Origin: Persicaria tinctoria
Taxonomy: Eukaryota; Streptophyta; Magnoliopsida; Caryophyllales; Polygonaceae
Direction: 5' to 3'
Assembly: GCA_037127255.1 (NCBI GenBank)
Contig: JBANSL010000013.1
Span: 65,165,688-65,229,687, forward strand
Length of the DNA stretch: 64,000 nucleotides
Shown here: piece by piece, positions 49,801-62,300 of the stretch
How positions within the stretch are numbered: the stretch's first letter is position 1
Layout of the letters: every line of letters begins with the position of its first letter
The notes under the pieces: model-generated
Told to the model about the DNA's origin: nothing
Database searches by the model: none
Seen by the model: the letters and a program-made list of their open reading frames with translations, nothing else
Program-made: the position numbers and the translations under genes

Positions 49801-51598
49801 GATCTGAGAAAAGGAGGCACTGATTCTGTTGTTGCATAGACTATAAAGTATAAACTAAGAGCAGAATACAGCCCAATGTAGCAGTATTATAAAGAATGAA
49901 ATAGAAAGCACTTGTTCATGACATCTATAATATTAGACACATTCCATGGTAAAATGGGCAAGAATGTTGCAGTATGTATAATTTATTCATCCAGCTACAA
50001 TAATAAGGGAAGCAAAATAACATACCAGTTCTTCGACGTTGCCTTGAAGCTTTAGTTGGTGATGAGTCACCTTTGCTATTACTCTTGCTGATACCATTGT
50101 TTGGATTACGTCTTATTGCAGATCCTTTCCCACTCCCTGTCTTTTGAATATTCTGGCTGTCAACTAGAACAAATTTCACTGAGCGAGTTTCATTCATTGA
50201 TGCTTTGTTCTGCAGAGGACAAGATGTTGGGCATAGAGATGGGCAATTTTCCCCCTGGGATAATCGTCGTCTCACATTCTTTTTTTGATCTTTTAAAAGT
50301 TGGTGCTCCTGCAAACAGAAATAAAATGGTCAGTTCACAGCTTGCTGACAAAGGAAACTCGTATCAATGTAATGTAGGAGAGAACTAACAACGATTGAAA
50401 CTAACCAAGGCCTCTATAAATATTTTAAATCTGCGAGGTTTCAGATGAAGCTTTGAGGCTTTGCAGCTATACTTCTCCAATAAAGACCACCTGAAACATT
50501 CAAGTGATTCAAATAAGAAATCTATACCGTAGAAACTAAAATTTAATATATGCTCAAGCTAACTCTAAAAGGAGATAAAACATTCAAGAAACTAAGTTTT
50601 GCTCAATCAACAGAAGACTAATTTTGCTGATACATATCCATAATGTGGAGCTCCTAGAACATGCCCAAATGCTACCCATGTCAACTTATTCCATTGAGAA
50701 ATCATTTGCAATTCAGAAATATCAAGTCGTTTGAATATATGATCAACCTATGCAAATAAACAATATCTAAGACGACGTCTGTTAGTGATTCCACCTGCAA
50801 CATAGTTATGCTTTCAATTTGTATAACAGAATATGTGATCTTCCTTTAATTGCATATTAGTTAAAGTAGCAATTACAACATACATACACAAAACAAAGCA
50901 GGCAGTTCTTACCAGCGAAGCATTGCAGCATTTGTGTCTTTTGAATTTTTAGCATCCAGACGGAAGCCTGGAGCAAGCAACTTGTTCATACGCCTCACAA
51001 GTCGATAATAATAATGTCTAACCTGTTTAGACAAAAAAATCAACTATTTGTTAAACCTAACAAAGGAGTACATCGTGCAGTAGATTAGACATAGATAATA
51101 GCCACTAACCTGGTCCTTGTTTTTACTCTGTACGCGACTAGTTATCTTCTCAAAATTCTGATTAAAATCATTTATAAAAGAACAAGATCATTAGAACAAG
51201 TCATTGCTACCTACATGACAGCAGATAAATGTGTATGGAAAACAAAGAAAAGAAAAGAAAAAGGAAGCCCTTGCCTTTCCAACTTGCCGTAAAGCGGTAA
51301 AGAAAATTTCCTCCTCTTCACGCGTCCACGCTGCCCATTGTCGTGTTGGCCTCTTGACTGCATTAAAATTAGCGCAGCCATTAAGTTAAAGGTGGATTCT
51401 GCTATCAGAAAGACATCCCGAGAACACAAAAATAATTCACAAAAGATCATGTCAAATTTACAGACCAGGCTTTTCAGGCACTTCATGGTCAGAGGAAGAT
51501 GGTTGCACAAGAGATCCTCCTTTACTAGGATCATTACCAGGAGGAAGGTAATCTTGCAATTCTAAGAAGACTTGCTTCTCGGACCTCTCGGTCTGCAT
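46848..51598 (-). CDS. TKI1: TSL-kinase interacting protein 1 homologue (SANT/Myb-like domain)
   Basis: Nuclear SANT-domain protein of the family whose Arabidopsis member binds and is phosphorylated by the Tousled kinase. Coding exons on the minus strand: 51598-51466, 51357-51275, 51157-51110, 51022-50913, 50490-50406, 50308-50026, 49741-49571, 49492-49344, 49259-49021, 48931-48598, 47849-47442, 47360-47232, 47084-46848. They sum to 2409 bases, 802 residues, with all phases consistent. The start reads MQTERSEKQVFLELQDYLPP. The SANT domain spans about residues 46-105: RPTRQWAAWTREEEEIFFTA, NFEKITSRVQSKNKDQ and VRHYYYRLVRRMNKLL. A basic stretch (KDQKKNVRRR) and a long Ser-rich, acidic C-terminus follow, likely the kinase-target region. 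The second coding exon ends AAG and the intron begins GCAAGG, a GC-AG intron; other introns are GT-AG. No stop or shift interrupts it, so the gene looks functional. The name rests on overall likeness to TKI1 as I remember it. Confidence 0.93.
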
Positions 51599-52720
51599 GT
51601 TTCCAGCAACACAAGCAGCCTACAATTTCATGATGTGCGTAATAGCACCATAGAGACTATAAGTAACAATTCATTAATTTACAAAAAAAAAAAAAAAAAA
51701 CACATTATCAAACACAATAACATATGCAATCACATAATAATTGTCATTGTCATAAATATTATAAAAATTGAATATCAAAGACATTAGAAACCAAAAGATA
51801 AGACATTACAATGGCGAATAGGTCCAAGTATATTTGGCTTTCCCTCTTGCCCAAATGTTTGAGAGAAAGATGCACTACAACATTTTTACAAACAAAGCAA
51901 TTTCATATTCAAGACAGAAAATCTCCTAGTGCCTGTCTTATTATATTGTCACGGTCAATTATATGACAAGCTGACAATTTATTCAGCAATCAGCCTTTTA
52001 CTGTAGGCTACTAAATGACTTAAATTCTGAAACAAAATTATACTTGACCTTAGGATGAGGTTCATACATGAGGAAGATATCATGAAAAATCCCCAAAACA
52101 GCTTACTTATCTGTTTCAGCAACAGCTGGATGCAAGCATAGAAACTTATGAAATTTTCAAATTTCAACCCCCAAAGCATGATTTAGATCAACTCAACCTA
52201 AAGTTTACACAAACAGAAACCATAATTTAAAAGCAGAGTGCAGAAGCTGAGACAATCGTATACAGATTAAACCGATGCAGTTGACTGATTTAAGATTTTC
52301 CACAAATTCTCTATTCTGAAATGAACATGAATTGAAACCAATACAGTTTCGATAACAAAAGGAATACGGCAAAATCATCTTACAATTTTTCAAATTAACA
52401 AAGAAGATGGCAAGCGAACCTATTCCCGACAGTAATCTACCGACTTAATAATGACACAAAATTGTGAAGAACCCTAATTTCCTGGCTACTGAAAGTACGA
52501 AACTAAAATTCATCTAAAATAGGGTTTAAAATGTAAAAATGTTGAAATTAAACTTGAGAAAATTAAAAAAATAAATCGAAAAGAGACGCTCACCTGGAAA
52601 TCCGAAAGAAGGAAATGCAATTCAGACGGTATTGCACTCTCTCTGCGGATTCATCTAGGGATTAGAAGATGAAGTCAAATACTATGCGGATTAATCGAGT
52701 TGAGAGAGCAAGGGTGAAGA
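51599..52720 (-). promoter_or_regulatory. TKI1 5' untranslated exon, leader intron and proximal promoter
   Basis: An acceptor TTGTAG ends at 51620, 21 bases before the start codon. A good donor (TTTCCAG then GTGAGCG on the minus strand) leaves an upstream non-coding exon ending at 52594, giving a leader intron of about 970 bases. The transcription start is probably near 52650-52720, but no TATA box is certain. A (GATTG)n-like run (GATTGGATTGGATTGGATTA) lies at 52797-52816, further upstream. Confidence 0.6.
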
Positions 52721-52922
52721 GATGAAAAGGGGCTGGAAATCCTTGAAAGCTGATTCCCAAATTCGATTGAGAACCGACTCAATCGGAACTCCTACAGATT
52801 GGATTGGATTGGATTATGGGGTTCGAATTTGCAGTCGGTTTGTTACGACAAAAGCATGTTTATGACAGTTTTGTAAGAAAAGCATATTTTGTGTTCAAAG
52901 ATTTACTTTTTTCCTCTTTTCC

Positions 52923-52938
52923 TCTTTTGTTATATAAA
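52923..52938. repeat. Target-site duplication of LINE-1, left copy
   Basis: TCTTTTGTTATATAAA, identical to 59342-59357. Confidence 0.93.
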
Positions 52939-52981
52939 TTTTTTTTTTTTTTTGATAGAGTAAAATTTTGGCTGGCAAAAC

Positions 52982-55900
52982 CTAGCCGCTAGCATCCAAT
53001 CGGATGAGATCATTGAGATCTTTGTTTGATTCAAGTGCATTCCCGGAGTAAGAGTGACTAAGATGTGCAACATTATCAGCCACTCTGTTACCTTCCTGGG
53101 GCACATAAGAAAAAGATATTATCTGAAATGATTTGATTATCCATTTAATATCTCCCATAAGAAGTTCTATTTCCCAATGACAGATACCCGACTGATTTAG
53201 ATTCCGGATGATTATGAGAGAATCACCTTCAATGATTAGGTTTTTTATTTTTAGTTGAATAGCTTGTACTAGACCTTCCCTTAATGCCAGAGCCTCCGTC
53301 ATGATAGGGGATGATTTCCCGAATCTTTTGTGGCCAAGTTTAATGGGGTTACCATACCAGTCGCGAATGACGTATCCTCTGCAACCTAATCCTTCTTGAG
53401 ATACAGCTCCATCAAAGTTTAATTTCATGAATTCCTGAGTCGGTTTCCTCCACTTAATATTTTTCCTACTGATTTTCCGCACTTTTATTTTTTGTAAGCG
53501 ATCAATGTCATAATCATCTTCACTTTGGGTTGCTTTGAGCCAGTTTTTTTGAGTTGTTTTTACTCTTCTCTCAATTTCTTGAGGTGAAGGGATTTTGCAA
53601 TCCTTAAAAATTATTTGGTTTCTAAATAACCAAGTAAGCCACCAGTTCACCGCCAATTGGACCTTCTCGATTTTGTTGAGTTTCTCTCCTAGGGATCCCA
53701 TGATTTCCTTGATATCATTAGTTGTCTCAATAATGGGGTTAGCAATATCTTCCACTTTCTGGGAGTGAAGGCAAGAGTTTTTAATGAAGGCACATTTGAT
53801 GAAGAGATGTGATTCGTCCTCAACGGGTGCATCACAGAATGGGCAACCATTCGGGATGGGAACTCCTCTGTTGGTCAATCTCTCCTTTGTAGGGAGACCT
53901 TTTTGGCTAACTTTCCAAAGAAAGTTTTTGACTTTAGGAAGCGTGTTTAGTTTCCAAATCCATTAATTAGGGTCATCTGCTTCTCCATCCGGGTTTGAAA
54001 TAATTTTCATGGCGCTAGCCGTTGTAAACCACCCGTTTTTATCCGGCCACCAGTATAGTCTGTCCGGAATTGGGTTAATGGGGAGAGGTATGTCCATTAT
54101 TTCTTTTACACTACTAGCATCCAAATATTGTTCTAGTTTTTCCTTCCACCATTTCCCTCCCAGAATAAACTCACTAACACGGGAATTTGGAGGGATTTGT
54201 TGGTCTGAATTGATTCTTTTTGATAAAGTTTCAAGAGAGACCCATTTGTCTTCCCAAAACCTAACAGTCTTACCATCTCCTATGGACCAGATGAGGCCCG
54301 AGGAGAATTTATCAATCAAGGAGCTAGCTTTACGCCATTGCCAGGATACATTACCAGATCGCTTATAATTAAGGATGTCTGTGTCCTTTAAGTATTTGTA
54401 TCTTATAATCTTAACCCATTCATTTTCAGGTTCTGCTAGAGTTTTCCACAATAATTTCATTTGGAGAGCTTCATTCATGTCTTTGGATTTTCGAATACCC
54501 AATCATCCTTTTCTTTTTGGTTTGCATATTCTATCCCAGCTAATGAGTAGTTTGTGTTGAACATCTTTGTTCCAGAAGAACGTCCTATTAACTTGATCCA
54601 GTTCCTTATGGATATTAGCCGGTAGCATAAAGCTTTTCATTGTGTATAGTGGTTTAGCTGCAAGATTTGAGTTGATAAGAACAGATCGTCCTTGTTGTGA
54701 TAGAGAGTTCACTCTCCATTTTGTTAATTGTTCCTTTGATTTACAAACAATGTCCTCAAATGTATCTTTGTTTACTTTTCCATTGATAATGGGACATCCT
54801 AGATATTTTTCTAGTGCTCTGGTGTATGGTATTTGAAGGTTCTCCATTAGTACATGAATCCTTGAGCTTGGAAATCCTGATGTAGTCTGGAAATTGGATT
54901 TGTGAAAATTAACATTTTGTCCCGACAAGGAACAATATTCGTCAATGATATTCCTAACTTTTGTGCTCGCTTCAACCGTTGCCTTATAAAAGATTATTAT
55001 GTCGTCAGCAAAGGCTAAGAATGGTATACACGGGCCATTGCGACCATACTTGAAACCAATTTTACCGGTTGGCAAGACAGATTCTTTGTGAAGAGTCCTG
55101 GCAAGCACCTCTGCTCCCAAGAGGAAAAGGTAGGATGATAACGGGTCACCTTGTCGAATGCCTCTGGAAGGCATGAAGACTTCTGTGGGGCCATTGTTCA
55201 CCAACACTGAGAAAGAAACAGTTGTTATACATTTCTTGATCCATTCTATAAAGATGGGGTGGAATCCAAATCTCTGTAGAATTTCCAATAGATAGTCCCA
55301 TTCAATTCTATCATAGGCCTTTTCCATATCCAATTTTATAGCCATCCATCCCTCCGCACCCTTGCGGGATTTGAACGAATGGAAGATTTCATGTGCTATA
55401 AGAACATTGTTCTGAATAGCCCTGTCTGACACAAACGCACCTTGAAGAGGGTATATGAGTTTTCCAATTACACGTTTTAATCTTTCTGTTATTATTTTAG
55501 AAATTATTTTGTATATTGTATTACATAGACTGATAGGTCTATAGTTGTCTGTCGATGTTGGATTGTCAATTTTTGGTAACAACGTTATAAATGTATGGTT
55601 TACCTGCTTAAGCATTTGATTTGATATAAAGAAGCTCTTAACTGCTCTTATGATCGATGGTCCAACTATTTCCCAGTAAGCTTTGTAGAATTCAATTGTC
55701 ATCCCGTCGGGGCTTGGAGATTTTTTTTTTCCCAAGCTGAACACCGCATTTTTAATTTCACTATTAGTGATTGGTTTAATTAACTCACTATTTTCCACCT
55801 CTGAGACTGAGTTGTTAATCAAATCCATTTGGTTTGTCCAATTCCTGTTAGTTACCCGTGCAGTTTTAAATCTGTTTTCAAAATCCCTTCGGATTTCTTG

Positions 55901-56221
55901 TCTTATATTGTCTTCACCTACAATGCAAGTTCCTTCCACCGAGGTGATTTGCCTTATTATTTTCCTATTTCTCCTTCCAGAAGCTATTTTGTGGAAGTAA
56001 CCAGAGTTGGTGTCTGCAAGACGAATATGTTTTGCCTTGGCTCTTTGATTCCAATAAACTTTGTGGTAATTTAACAAAGCCTCTTTTTTCTTTATTAGGT
56101 TCATTTGCTTATTTGACATGTTTTGTCCATGCCGTTGCAGGTCTAAATGCTGGATTTTTATTAGCTCCTCCTCTAGTAGTTTAAGTTGCCTGAAGATGCA
56201 CCAGACAAGCATCATATGTTT
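52982..56221 (-). pseudogene. LINE-1 ORF2: reverse transcriptase, zinc-binding region, RNase H
   Basis: The frame from about 56215 reads a coiled linker (EEELIKIQHLDLQRHGQNM), then RT blocks: SLGKKKSPSPDGMTIEFYKA, NYRPISLCNTIYKIISKI, LDMEKAYDRIEWDYL, GIRQGDPLSSYLFLL and the catalytic FADDIIIF, ending near KYLGCPI and FFWNKD. A TGA at 54503 interrupts it before LGIRKSKDMNEALQMKLLWK. A TAA near 53970 interrupts it before WIWKLNTLPKVKNFLWK. The zinc-binding segment CPFCDAPVEDESHLFIKC and an RNase H domain (LNFDGAVSQEGLG, MTEALALREG, IEGDSLIII, EGNRVADNVAHLS) follow to a stop at 52982. All parts share one frame. Apart from the nonsense codons it is nearly intact. Confidence 0.92.
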
Positions 56222-57103
56222 CTAGTTGATTTGCCATAGATCCTTAGGACCATGCTTAACCCTTTTGGATAACTTAATCGAGTATCCACCAAAGATATTC
56301 GAGTGCCATGGGCTGGGGAATGGTTGATAATTTGTACTTAGAAGGAGATAAACATGCAAGTATATTTGATTTTCCAAGATCTTATAAGTATACCAAAGGC
56401 AATGATTTACTCGGCTATCCCAACTAATTTTAAAGATTCCATTTGTTAGGCATGTTGAGTAATTATTGCAACTACTGGCCATTTTATCACAATGCATATC
56501 TAATAGATTATTAGTGGGGAGATTATGAATACAGTGGGATTGCAAAAACCGACTGATCAGATAAACATCAACGAGATGTAAGCAAAGAAATACCCTTATA
56601 GCAAGAGTTCTACTCGCTTGGAGTGTCAATGTTGCATTGCACAAAAGTCCGTGTTGGTCGATCAGGTAGATATTAGAGCTGGTTTTGTTAAGAACTGGAT
56701 TAACCAGTGGGTGTGTTTTGATTGTTGGATAAAGACACGATGAATACCATAATACCATTTCATTCATTACAGGAAATATTACATTACAGCAGAGGAAATC
56801 AGTTCCCACTTCTAGACTCCATACACCACACATAAACCAAGCACAGATAGCAATCAAACCTAGAACATACCTACTAGACAGACACACATAGACCATTAAC
56901 AAACTGACACCGACACCTACCAAGGTCATGAGTCGACCACCATTTATCCATAAACCATTGCCGAGATACTGCCAAAGGGGTTTCAGATCAAAAGGGTGAG
57001 ACACAAAAGGTGCTAGAGTCATCACCTGCATCGAACTTACCAAGAGACCCCGATCCTGGTAAGTCGCCCACGCCCTAATGGGATTACACATCATACCTGA
57101 CAC
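56222..57103 (-). CDS. Open frame of 293 codons where the LINE endonuclease should be
   Basis: This frame overlaps the end of ORF1 by 20 bases and is in phase with the RT frame downstream; a single TAG separates them. It should hold the apurinic-type endonuclease of ORF2, but the usual marks (WNCRG at the start, the SDH block near the end) are absent in all three minus frames. The translation is hydrophobic and Cys/Leu-rich (for example LVGVGVSLLMVYVCLSSRYV) and I do not recognise it. The first part may be the ORF1-ORF2 spacer read through by chance. Either the endonuclease is replaced or heavily diverged, or this piece came in by recombination. Confidence 0.45.
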   Translation of the reverse strand: MSGMMCNPIRAWATYQDRGLLVSSMQVMTLAPFVSHPFDLKPLWQYLGNGLWINGGRLMTLVGVGVSLLMVYVCLSSRYVLGLIAICAWFMCGVWSLEVGTDFLCCNVIFPVMNEMVLWYSSCLYPTIKTHPLVNPVLNKTSSNIYLIDQHGLLCNATLTLQASRTLAIRVFLCLHLVDVYLISRFLQSHCIHNLPTNNLLDMHCDKMASSCNNYSTCLTNGIFKISWDSRVNHCLWYTYKILENQIYLHVYLLLSTNYQPFPSPWHSNIFGGYSIKLSKRVKHGPKDLWQIN

Positions 57104-58661
57104 GCTTCACCTTTCCTCCCTTCAGTGCTGACGAAGCTGTATCCTCTTCCCCAATGTCGGATTTACGCTTGCTAGATTCAGAGTTAGAAGACGCATTCAC
57201 ACCCAGCTGCTCAAACTGCGCCTCCACCTGACGGGGAGAGGCAGGAGCAGCAGTGGATGCCAACACAGCAGTAAGACGTGAGGGGTTGCTAAGATTAGGG
57301 AGAATGAACTCACAGGAGGGTGGAACGTTGGAGAGCATTTTATCGAAATCCTCCTGGGAGAACTCTGCCATAGCATCATCAAAGCCTTCCTCCATTGACA
57401 CGTCCTCAAGGATCTCTTGCTCATCACCATCCAGCTCGTCGATCACAGCAATCGGGGAATCAACAGTAGGTGGGTTGACATCATTAGGGAGGTAAGCCAT
57501 CTCAACTCCAGTGGGCTGCACGCCCATCTCAGCAGGGTGCGAGGGCTCAGAGCCCACAACCTCCTCAGTACCAGCTCCTAGCGTGGTAAATATCTCATCA
57601 GATTTTTCCGACTCCATGGAATCAGAGGATATAAAAGGCGATCGAGACTTGCTCCCAAACAGCTGTAGAATGGACTCTTTGGGATGACCAAACGAGGGAG
57701 GAGGAAAGGAAAGGGGCCTCCTAGGAGGAACCTCCTGCCACCCCTCGTCATTCACTGGAGGAGTTTCTTGGTTATTATTGGTAGCATCTGGATTAGCTGA
57801 GGAAGACCTTCCCCCGCCCACCCCGCTAGAGCACAGCTGTCGCTTGGGGCAACTTGGAAAAAGGTGATCAGCATCACCACAGCACCCACATCCAGTTGGA
57901 AAGTCCTCAAGCCAGAGAGGATAGGACTCCGCAACACCCTTCTCATTGACCACCATAACCGTGCGGCTAGAAATTCGGGTGATATCCACTGAGACACAAA
58001 CCCTTGGGTACCTCAGCCTGGCGCCCTTCTCATTGTATGCAGCAACCCTGAGCACAGAGCCCAGTTCATTCTTGACAGCAATGTTGGTCAACACATTGTC
58101 AGAGATGTACTTAGCCGGGAGGCCTGGGAACCGGACCCACATATCCAGAGTGGTGATCGGCTCGGATGTGGGTTCGAAGTTCTCCCTCCACTACTTGAGT
58201 AGAAGGAGGCGCCCAAGTAGGTGGTAAGGTCTACCCGACCAGACGTGCTCGCAATCAGCAGCAAGATCAAACCTAAGTTCGAACCAATTGCACGCCAGGG
58301 GGATCAGTTGAAAGCCCTTAGACAAGAATTTCCAAGCAAACTTGATTTTCTTCCGGATGATCTTAGCCTCGACTAGATCTCCAATGATGGTGCCAAAGAG
58401 CGAGGTTGTGTGCAGCAAGGAGATGTTGCTCTGGACACCACCGGCCAAGCCTTGCAGCCGATCCAAGTTAATGGATGGCCGACGAGGACCCCGACCGGAG
58501 CCGCCAGACTTCTTCTTTGCACCTTCCTTGGAGGAGTGGACCTCCTCAGGTAACGCTTTTTCCACAAGGGATGGGATCCCTTGGGTGGGGTTTGCAGATG
58601 ATGGAGAGAGAACCTCATCCACCATGATTGATTTTCCTTTGTCAGTTGTGGAGTTCATCAT
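57084..58661 (-). pseudogene. LINE-1 ORF1 (DUF4283 and CCHC zinc knuckle)
   Basis: Starts at MMNSTTDKGKSIMVDEVLSP (58661). A DUF4283-like RNA-binding part follows (SLFGTIIGDLVEAKIIRKKI and LGRLLLLK), then a single TAG at 58191. The same frame goes on through WRENFEPTSEPITTLDMWVR and FPGLPAKYISDNVLTNIA to a knuckle CGCCGDADHLFPSC (C-x2-C-x4-H-x4-C). The Ser/Glu-rich C-terminus ends KVKRVRYDV at 57084. This is the nucleic-acid-binding chaperone protein of plant L1 elements. Only the nonsense codon breaks it. Confidence 0.88.
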
Positions 58662-59341
58662 GCGAAAACAGACAGAGAGGGATTGATTAGAAGAGATGAG
58701 AAGAGGGGAGGAGATGGTGTGAGCAAAGGCAGGAGGAGACCATACCAATTTATAGGCAAAACAACCTGTGAAATCTTCCAAAGGGAAGTAACCGCGCCAC
58801 ACAGTTAGCAGAGTTGAGATCCCATCAAGGGGAGACAGCCGTACCACAAAGTATCGAAAAGGAGGAGCCCTCCGAGCACCCCACATCGCCAGTCTGCCCC
58901 AGAGCCGGCCGCACGAGACATTCTCCTCAGGAGGGGGATATTTCCAAATTACACACCAAAGAGCCATAGTTAATCAAGATTTTTGTCTCCTTTGATTTGA
59001 TTTCTCCCCACACATAGCATAGAAAAGCAGATTGTTGATGAAACACCAAACCCAAAACGATGGGACCAAAGGAAGGGATTTGCCCGCCCGAGCGCCATTC
59101 AGGCTTTTTGAGGCAAAGGGTTGAGGGCAAAGTGGAGAGATGTTGTGCGAATCGATCTGCAAGAAGAGCTTTAGGACCAGGAGACACAAAAAGCTCACTG
59201 TTCTACTATATTTTTGAAGACAGAGATGGGAGGAGGCGGCCGGAGCAGGGAGGCAAAGGAGAGGCTAGGGTTGGAAGGGTAAACGCCCTTTTTCAGAAGA
59301 AAGGAGAGCATCCTCAAAGAGAGAGTTATTTTTACACATCT

Positions 59342-59357
59342 TCTTTTGTTATATAAA
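59342..59357. repeat. Target-site duplication of LINE-1, right copy
   Basis: TCTTTTGTTATATAAA, identical to 52923-52938. The original target lay immediately beside the poly(A) end of LINE-2. Confidence 0.93.
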
Positions 59358-59370
59358 AATGGTTTCTCTA

Positions 59371-62300
59371 ATCTTTTTTTTTTTTTACGCTGGATAAAAA
59401 TTAGGTCGGGTCGAACGCAGCTGAGGCTCTCCCTAGTGCATCCTTGCGGACGAGAACACGCAATTCTGGATCATCCTCGCAGCAGACGTTGGCAGGGGAT
59501 GCATGGGCCCTACGAGCAATATAGTTAGTCACAACATTTGATTTCCTAAAAATATGACGAATAGCAACATAAGAGAAGGACGAAATATCTAACAGAATAT
59601 CCGATTGAAGCAGCTCAATATTTCAGGGGCATTTTCAGTCCCACAGTAGAGCTTTTATAACAAGTAGATTGTCTCCCTCGATGAGAAGGTTTAGAATTTG
59701 CATTTGCTTTGCTCTTAAAATACCCATCTTGAGGCTAAGATTTTCAGCATAGGCAACTGAGATATTGATACAAGTGCTCCGGCCTAAAGCAACCACCACA
59801 CCCCGCGAGTCCCTAATGACAATTCGCATGAGGCTTGTCCCAAAAACTAGAACGTTGATGTTGTTGTACCTTGGGTATTCCAAGCCTAGTATGACATTGT
59901 AAATTGGAAAGATGATTTCCGCTTGGTTTAGCGAAAGCAATACCAGGCTTATCATCCTCTAAAAGCTTTGTTTGCTTCCAACAGTGAGTAAAGGTTGTAT
60001 AAAACAGTTTAATTTCTGTAATGGTGACTACGTTGGTGTGGTTAAATGCTAGCTGGTTTCTGAAAAACCACAAGGACCACCACGTGCATGCCAATGTGCC
60101 CAAATTTTTTAGACCTACCGCCAATTTAATGTTATTTAGCGGGAAGGGAAAATCCACGCCCATACTCGCAGCAAAAGATCTTGAAATATGGAGACGTAAT
60201 ACCTTGTGTAGGTTGATAGCCATCGGACAATCAATAAACATGTGAGTAGCTGAGTCGTTAGTGTTTCCACAGAAGACGCAACCCGGAGGAATTGACAACC
60301 ACATGAGATTTTTGTAATCTGAGAGTGGTAGGTAGACCGTCACAAGATATCTTCTACAGGAAATGACGTACTTTTGGCGGTATGTCCAACTCCCGAATCC
60401 AACCACAGTTGAAATTCGGTGAACCATTATATATGTTATGATAGCAAGGAGTTGGCCGAACTACTCGAAAACCAACCATCGTTACATGAACCCCAGTAAA
60501 GGCGATCCCTCATGGGGTTATTAGGCAAAACAATTCCCAACAAGTGATTCTTGTCATCCCTCGACAAAATGTTGCTTATAGAGGAGATCAATAACGGTTT
60601 GTTCCACTTCCATTTTGTGTTAAGAAAATGAGAAACATTTATACCTTTCGGGCATTCCGGGATAGGCCGAAGAATCCTAGAGTCTAGATGATTGGGAAAG
60701 GCCCAATTATGAGACAAAAAGTCAATGGACTAACCATCGCCAACACTCCACTTAATGGCCGACTGGAACAAGTGTCTGATCGACATGAGACGATTTCACT
60801 ACCACGAGGAATTATTCTTCTTCTGGTAAGTGAGCAGATTTTGCCCTTTTAAATATTTTTGCGAGACTACACGTACCCATGTATTGTCTGGCTCTGACAT
60901 AATTTTCCATAAAAGCTTCATCTGTAGTGCAATGTTCATAAACTTAGATTTATGGATCCCAAGACCTCCTTTCAGAGTGTCCGAACAGATTTTGTCTCAA
61001 CTTATAAGCAGAGGTGCTTTTGAATTTTTGTTCCAAAAGAACTGTCTGTAAACCTTATCCAACTTGTGAAGGATATGCGATGGAAGTAGAATGGCTTGCA
61101 TAAGAAAGAGCAGTTTCACACTAAGGTTTGCTTTAATTAGGACCTTATGTCCTTCAGCAGAAAGGTTCGACGCTTTCCATTTAGTAAGTTGTTGTTTCGT
61201 TCTAAGAACTACGTCAGCGAAGATATCCCTGTTGATCTTACCATTTAATATAGGACAACCCATGTATTTGTCAAAATTATTTTCTTGGGGAATACTTAGA
61301 ACAGAGGTTGTAGCTGTGATAGCCGCCAGAGCAATATTACGAGATGTTTGGAAACTTGATTTATGTTGGTTAACTTTTTGGCCCGATATTAGGTAGAAAC
61401 GGTCTAAAATAGACAAAACTATAGTACAAGCCGATTGAGAGCCTTTACAGAAGATGAGTATATCGTCCGCGAAAGCTAAAAAGGGAATTTTTATTCCCGA
61501 CCTACCGAAGGTCAAATCAATATCTTTATTGATTAGGCCTTCCTGATGCAGAGTACGAGCTAGTACCTCAGACGCTAGGATAAAGAGAAAGGGGGAGAGG
61601 GGATTCCCTTGCCTTAGACCCCTTGAAGGCTCAATAACAGTGGTAGCTTCATCGTTAACTAAAACAGAATAGGAGACCATAGATACACACTCCTTAATCC
61701 AGCTGATAAACTGGTCATCAAAACCGAATTTGGACATAACTTGGAAAAGAAAGGCCATTCGATACGGTCATAAGCCTTTTCCATATCCAATTTCAAAGCA
61801 ACCATACCAGATTTGCCTTTCTTCAACCTAAAGGAGTGAAAAGTTTCATGAGCGATTAGGATATTGTCCTGAATTGATCTTCCTTTAGTAAAAGCTCCAT
61901 GTAATGGGTGTATTAACTTGTCGAAAATCTTAGTCAGTCTTGCAGATATGACCTTGGCTATAATTTTATATACAGTTCAATACAAACTAATAGGTCTATA
62001 ATGGTTGACTGAAGTAGGGTCGTCACATTTTTGGGAGTAAGGTGATGAAAGTATGGTTGATATGACGTAATAGTCTACCACATGTAAAAAAAAAGGCCTT
62101 TACTGCCTTGATAACAGAAGGCCCAACAACTGGCCAGAACTTTTGGTAGAAACCTGCTGGGAATCCATCAGGACCTGGTGCTTTGTCCGGGCTCATAGAA
62201 AAAACTGCAATTTTAATTTCTTCGTTGGATACGGGAGCTGTGAGCATGACATTATCTAATTGGGACACTTGAGCTGGAATCACCGCTAGATCTAATGACA

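Larger units (their letters stand above)
52939..59341 (-). mobile_element. Near full-length L1-like LINE (LINE-1), 6.4 kb
   Basis: On the minus strand it runs from a C/T-rich 5' leader at 59341 through ORF1 (DUF4283-type with CCHC knuckle) and ORF2 (RT, zinc-binding segment, RNase H) to a poly(A) tail (T tract at about 52939-52955). A perfect 16-bp target duplication flanks it, which proves a single complete insertion. It has one nonsense codon in ORF1 and three in ORF2, with no frameshift, so it is young. I could not find the apurinic endonuclease motifs expected at the start of ORF2. The element lies head-on just upstream of the TKI1 promoter (about 220 bases from the putative start), in the same orientation as TKI1. 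Confidence 0.93.

Noticed and set aside
57197..58227. Alternative frames of 70-93 codons on both strands over ORF1
   Set aside because: Shadows of the LINE-1 ORF1 frame, which has DUF4283-like and CCHC motifs.
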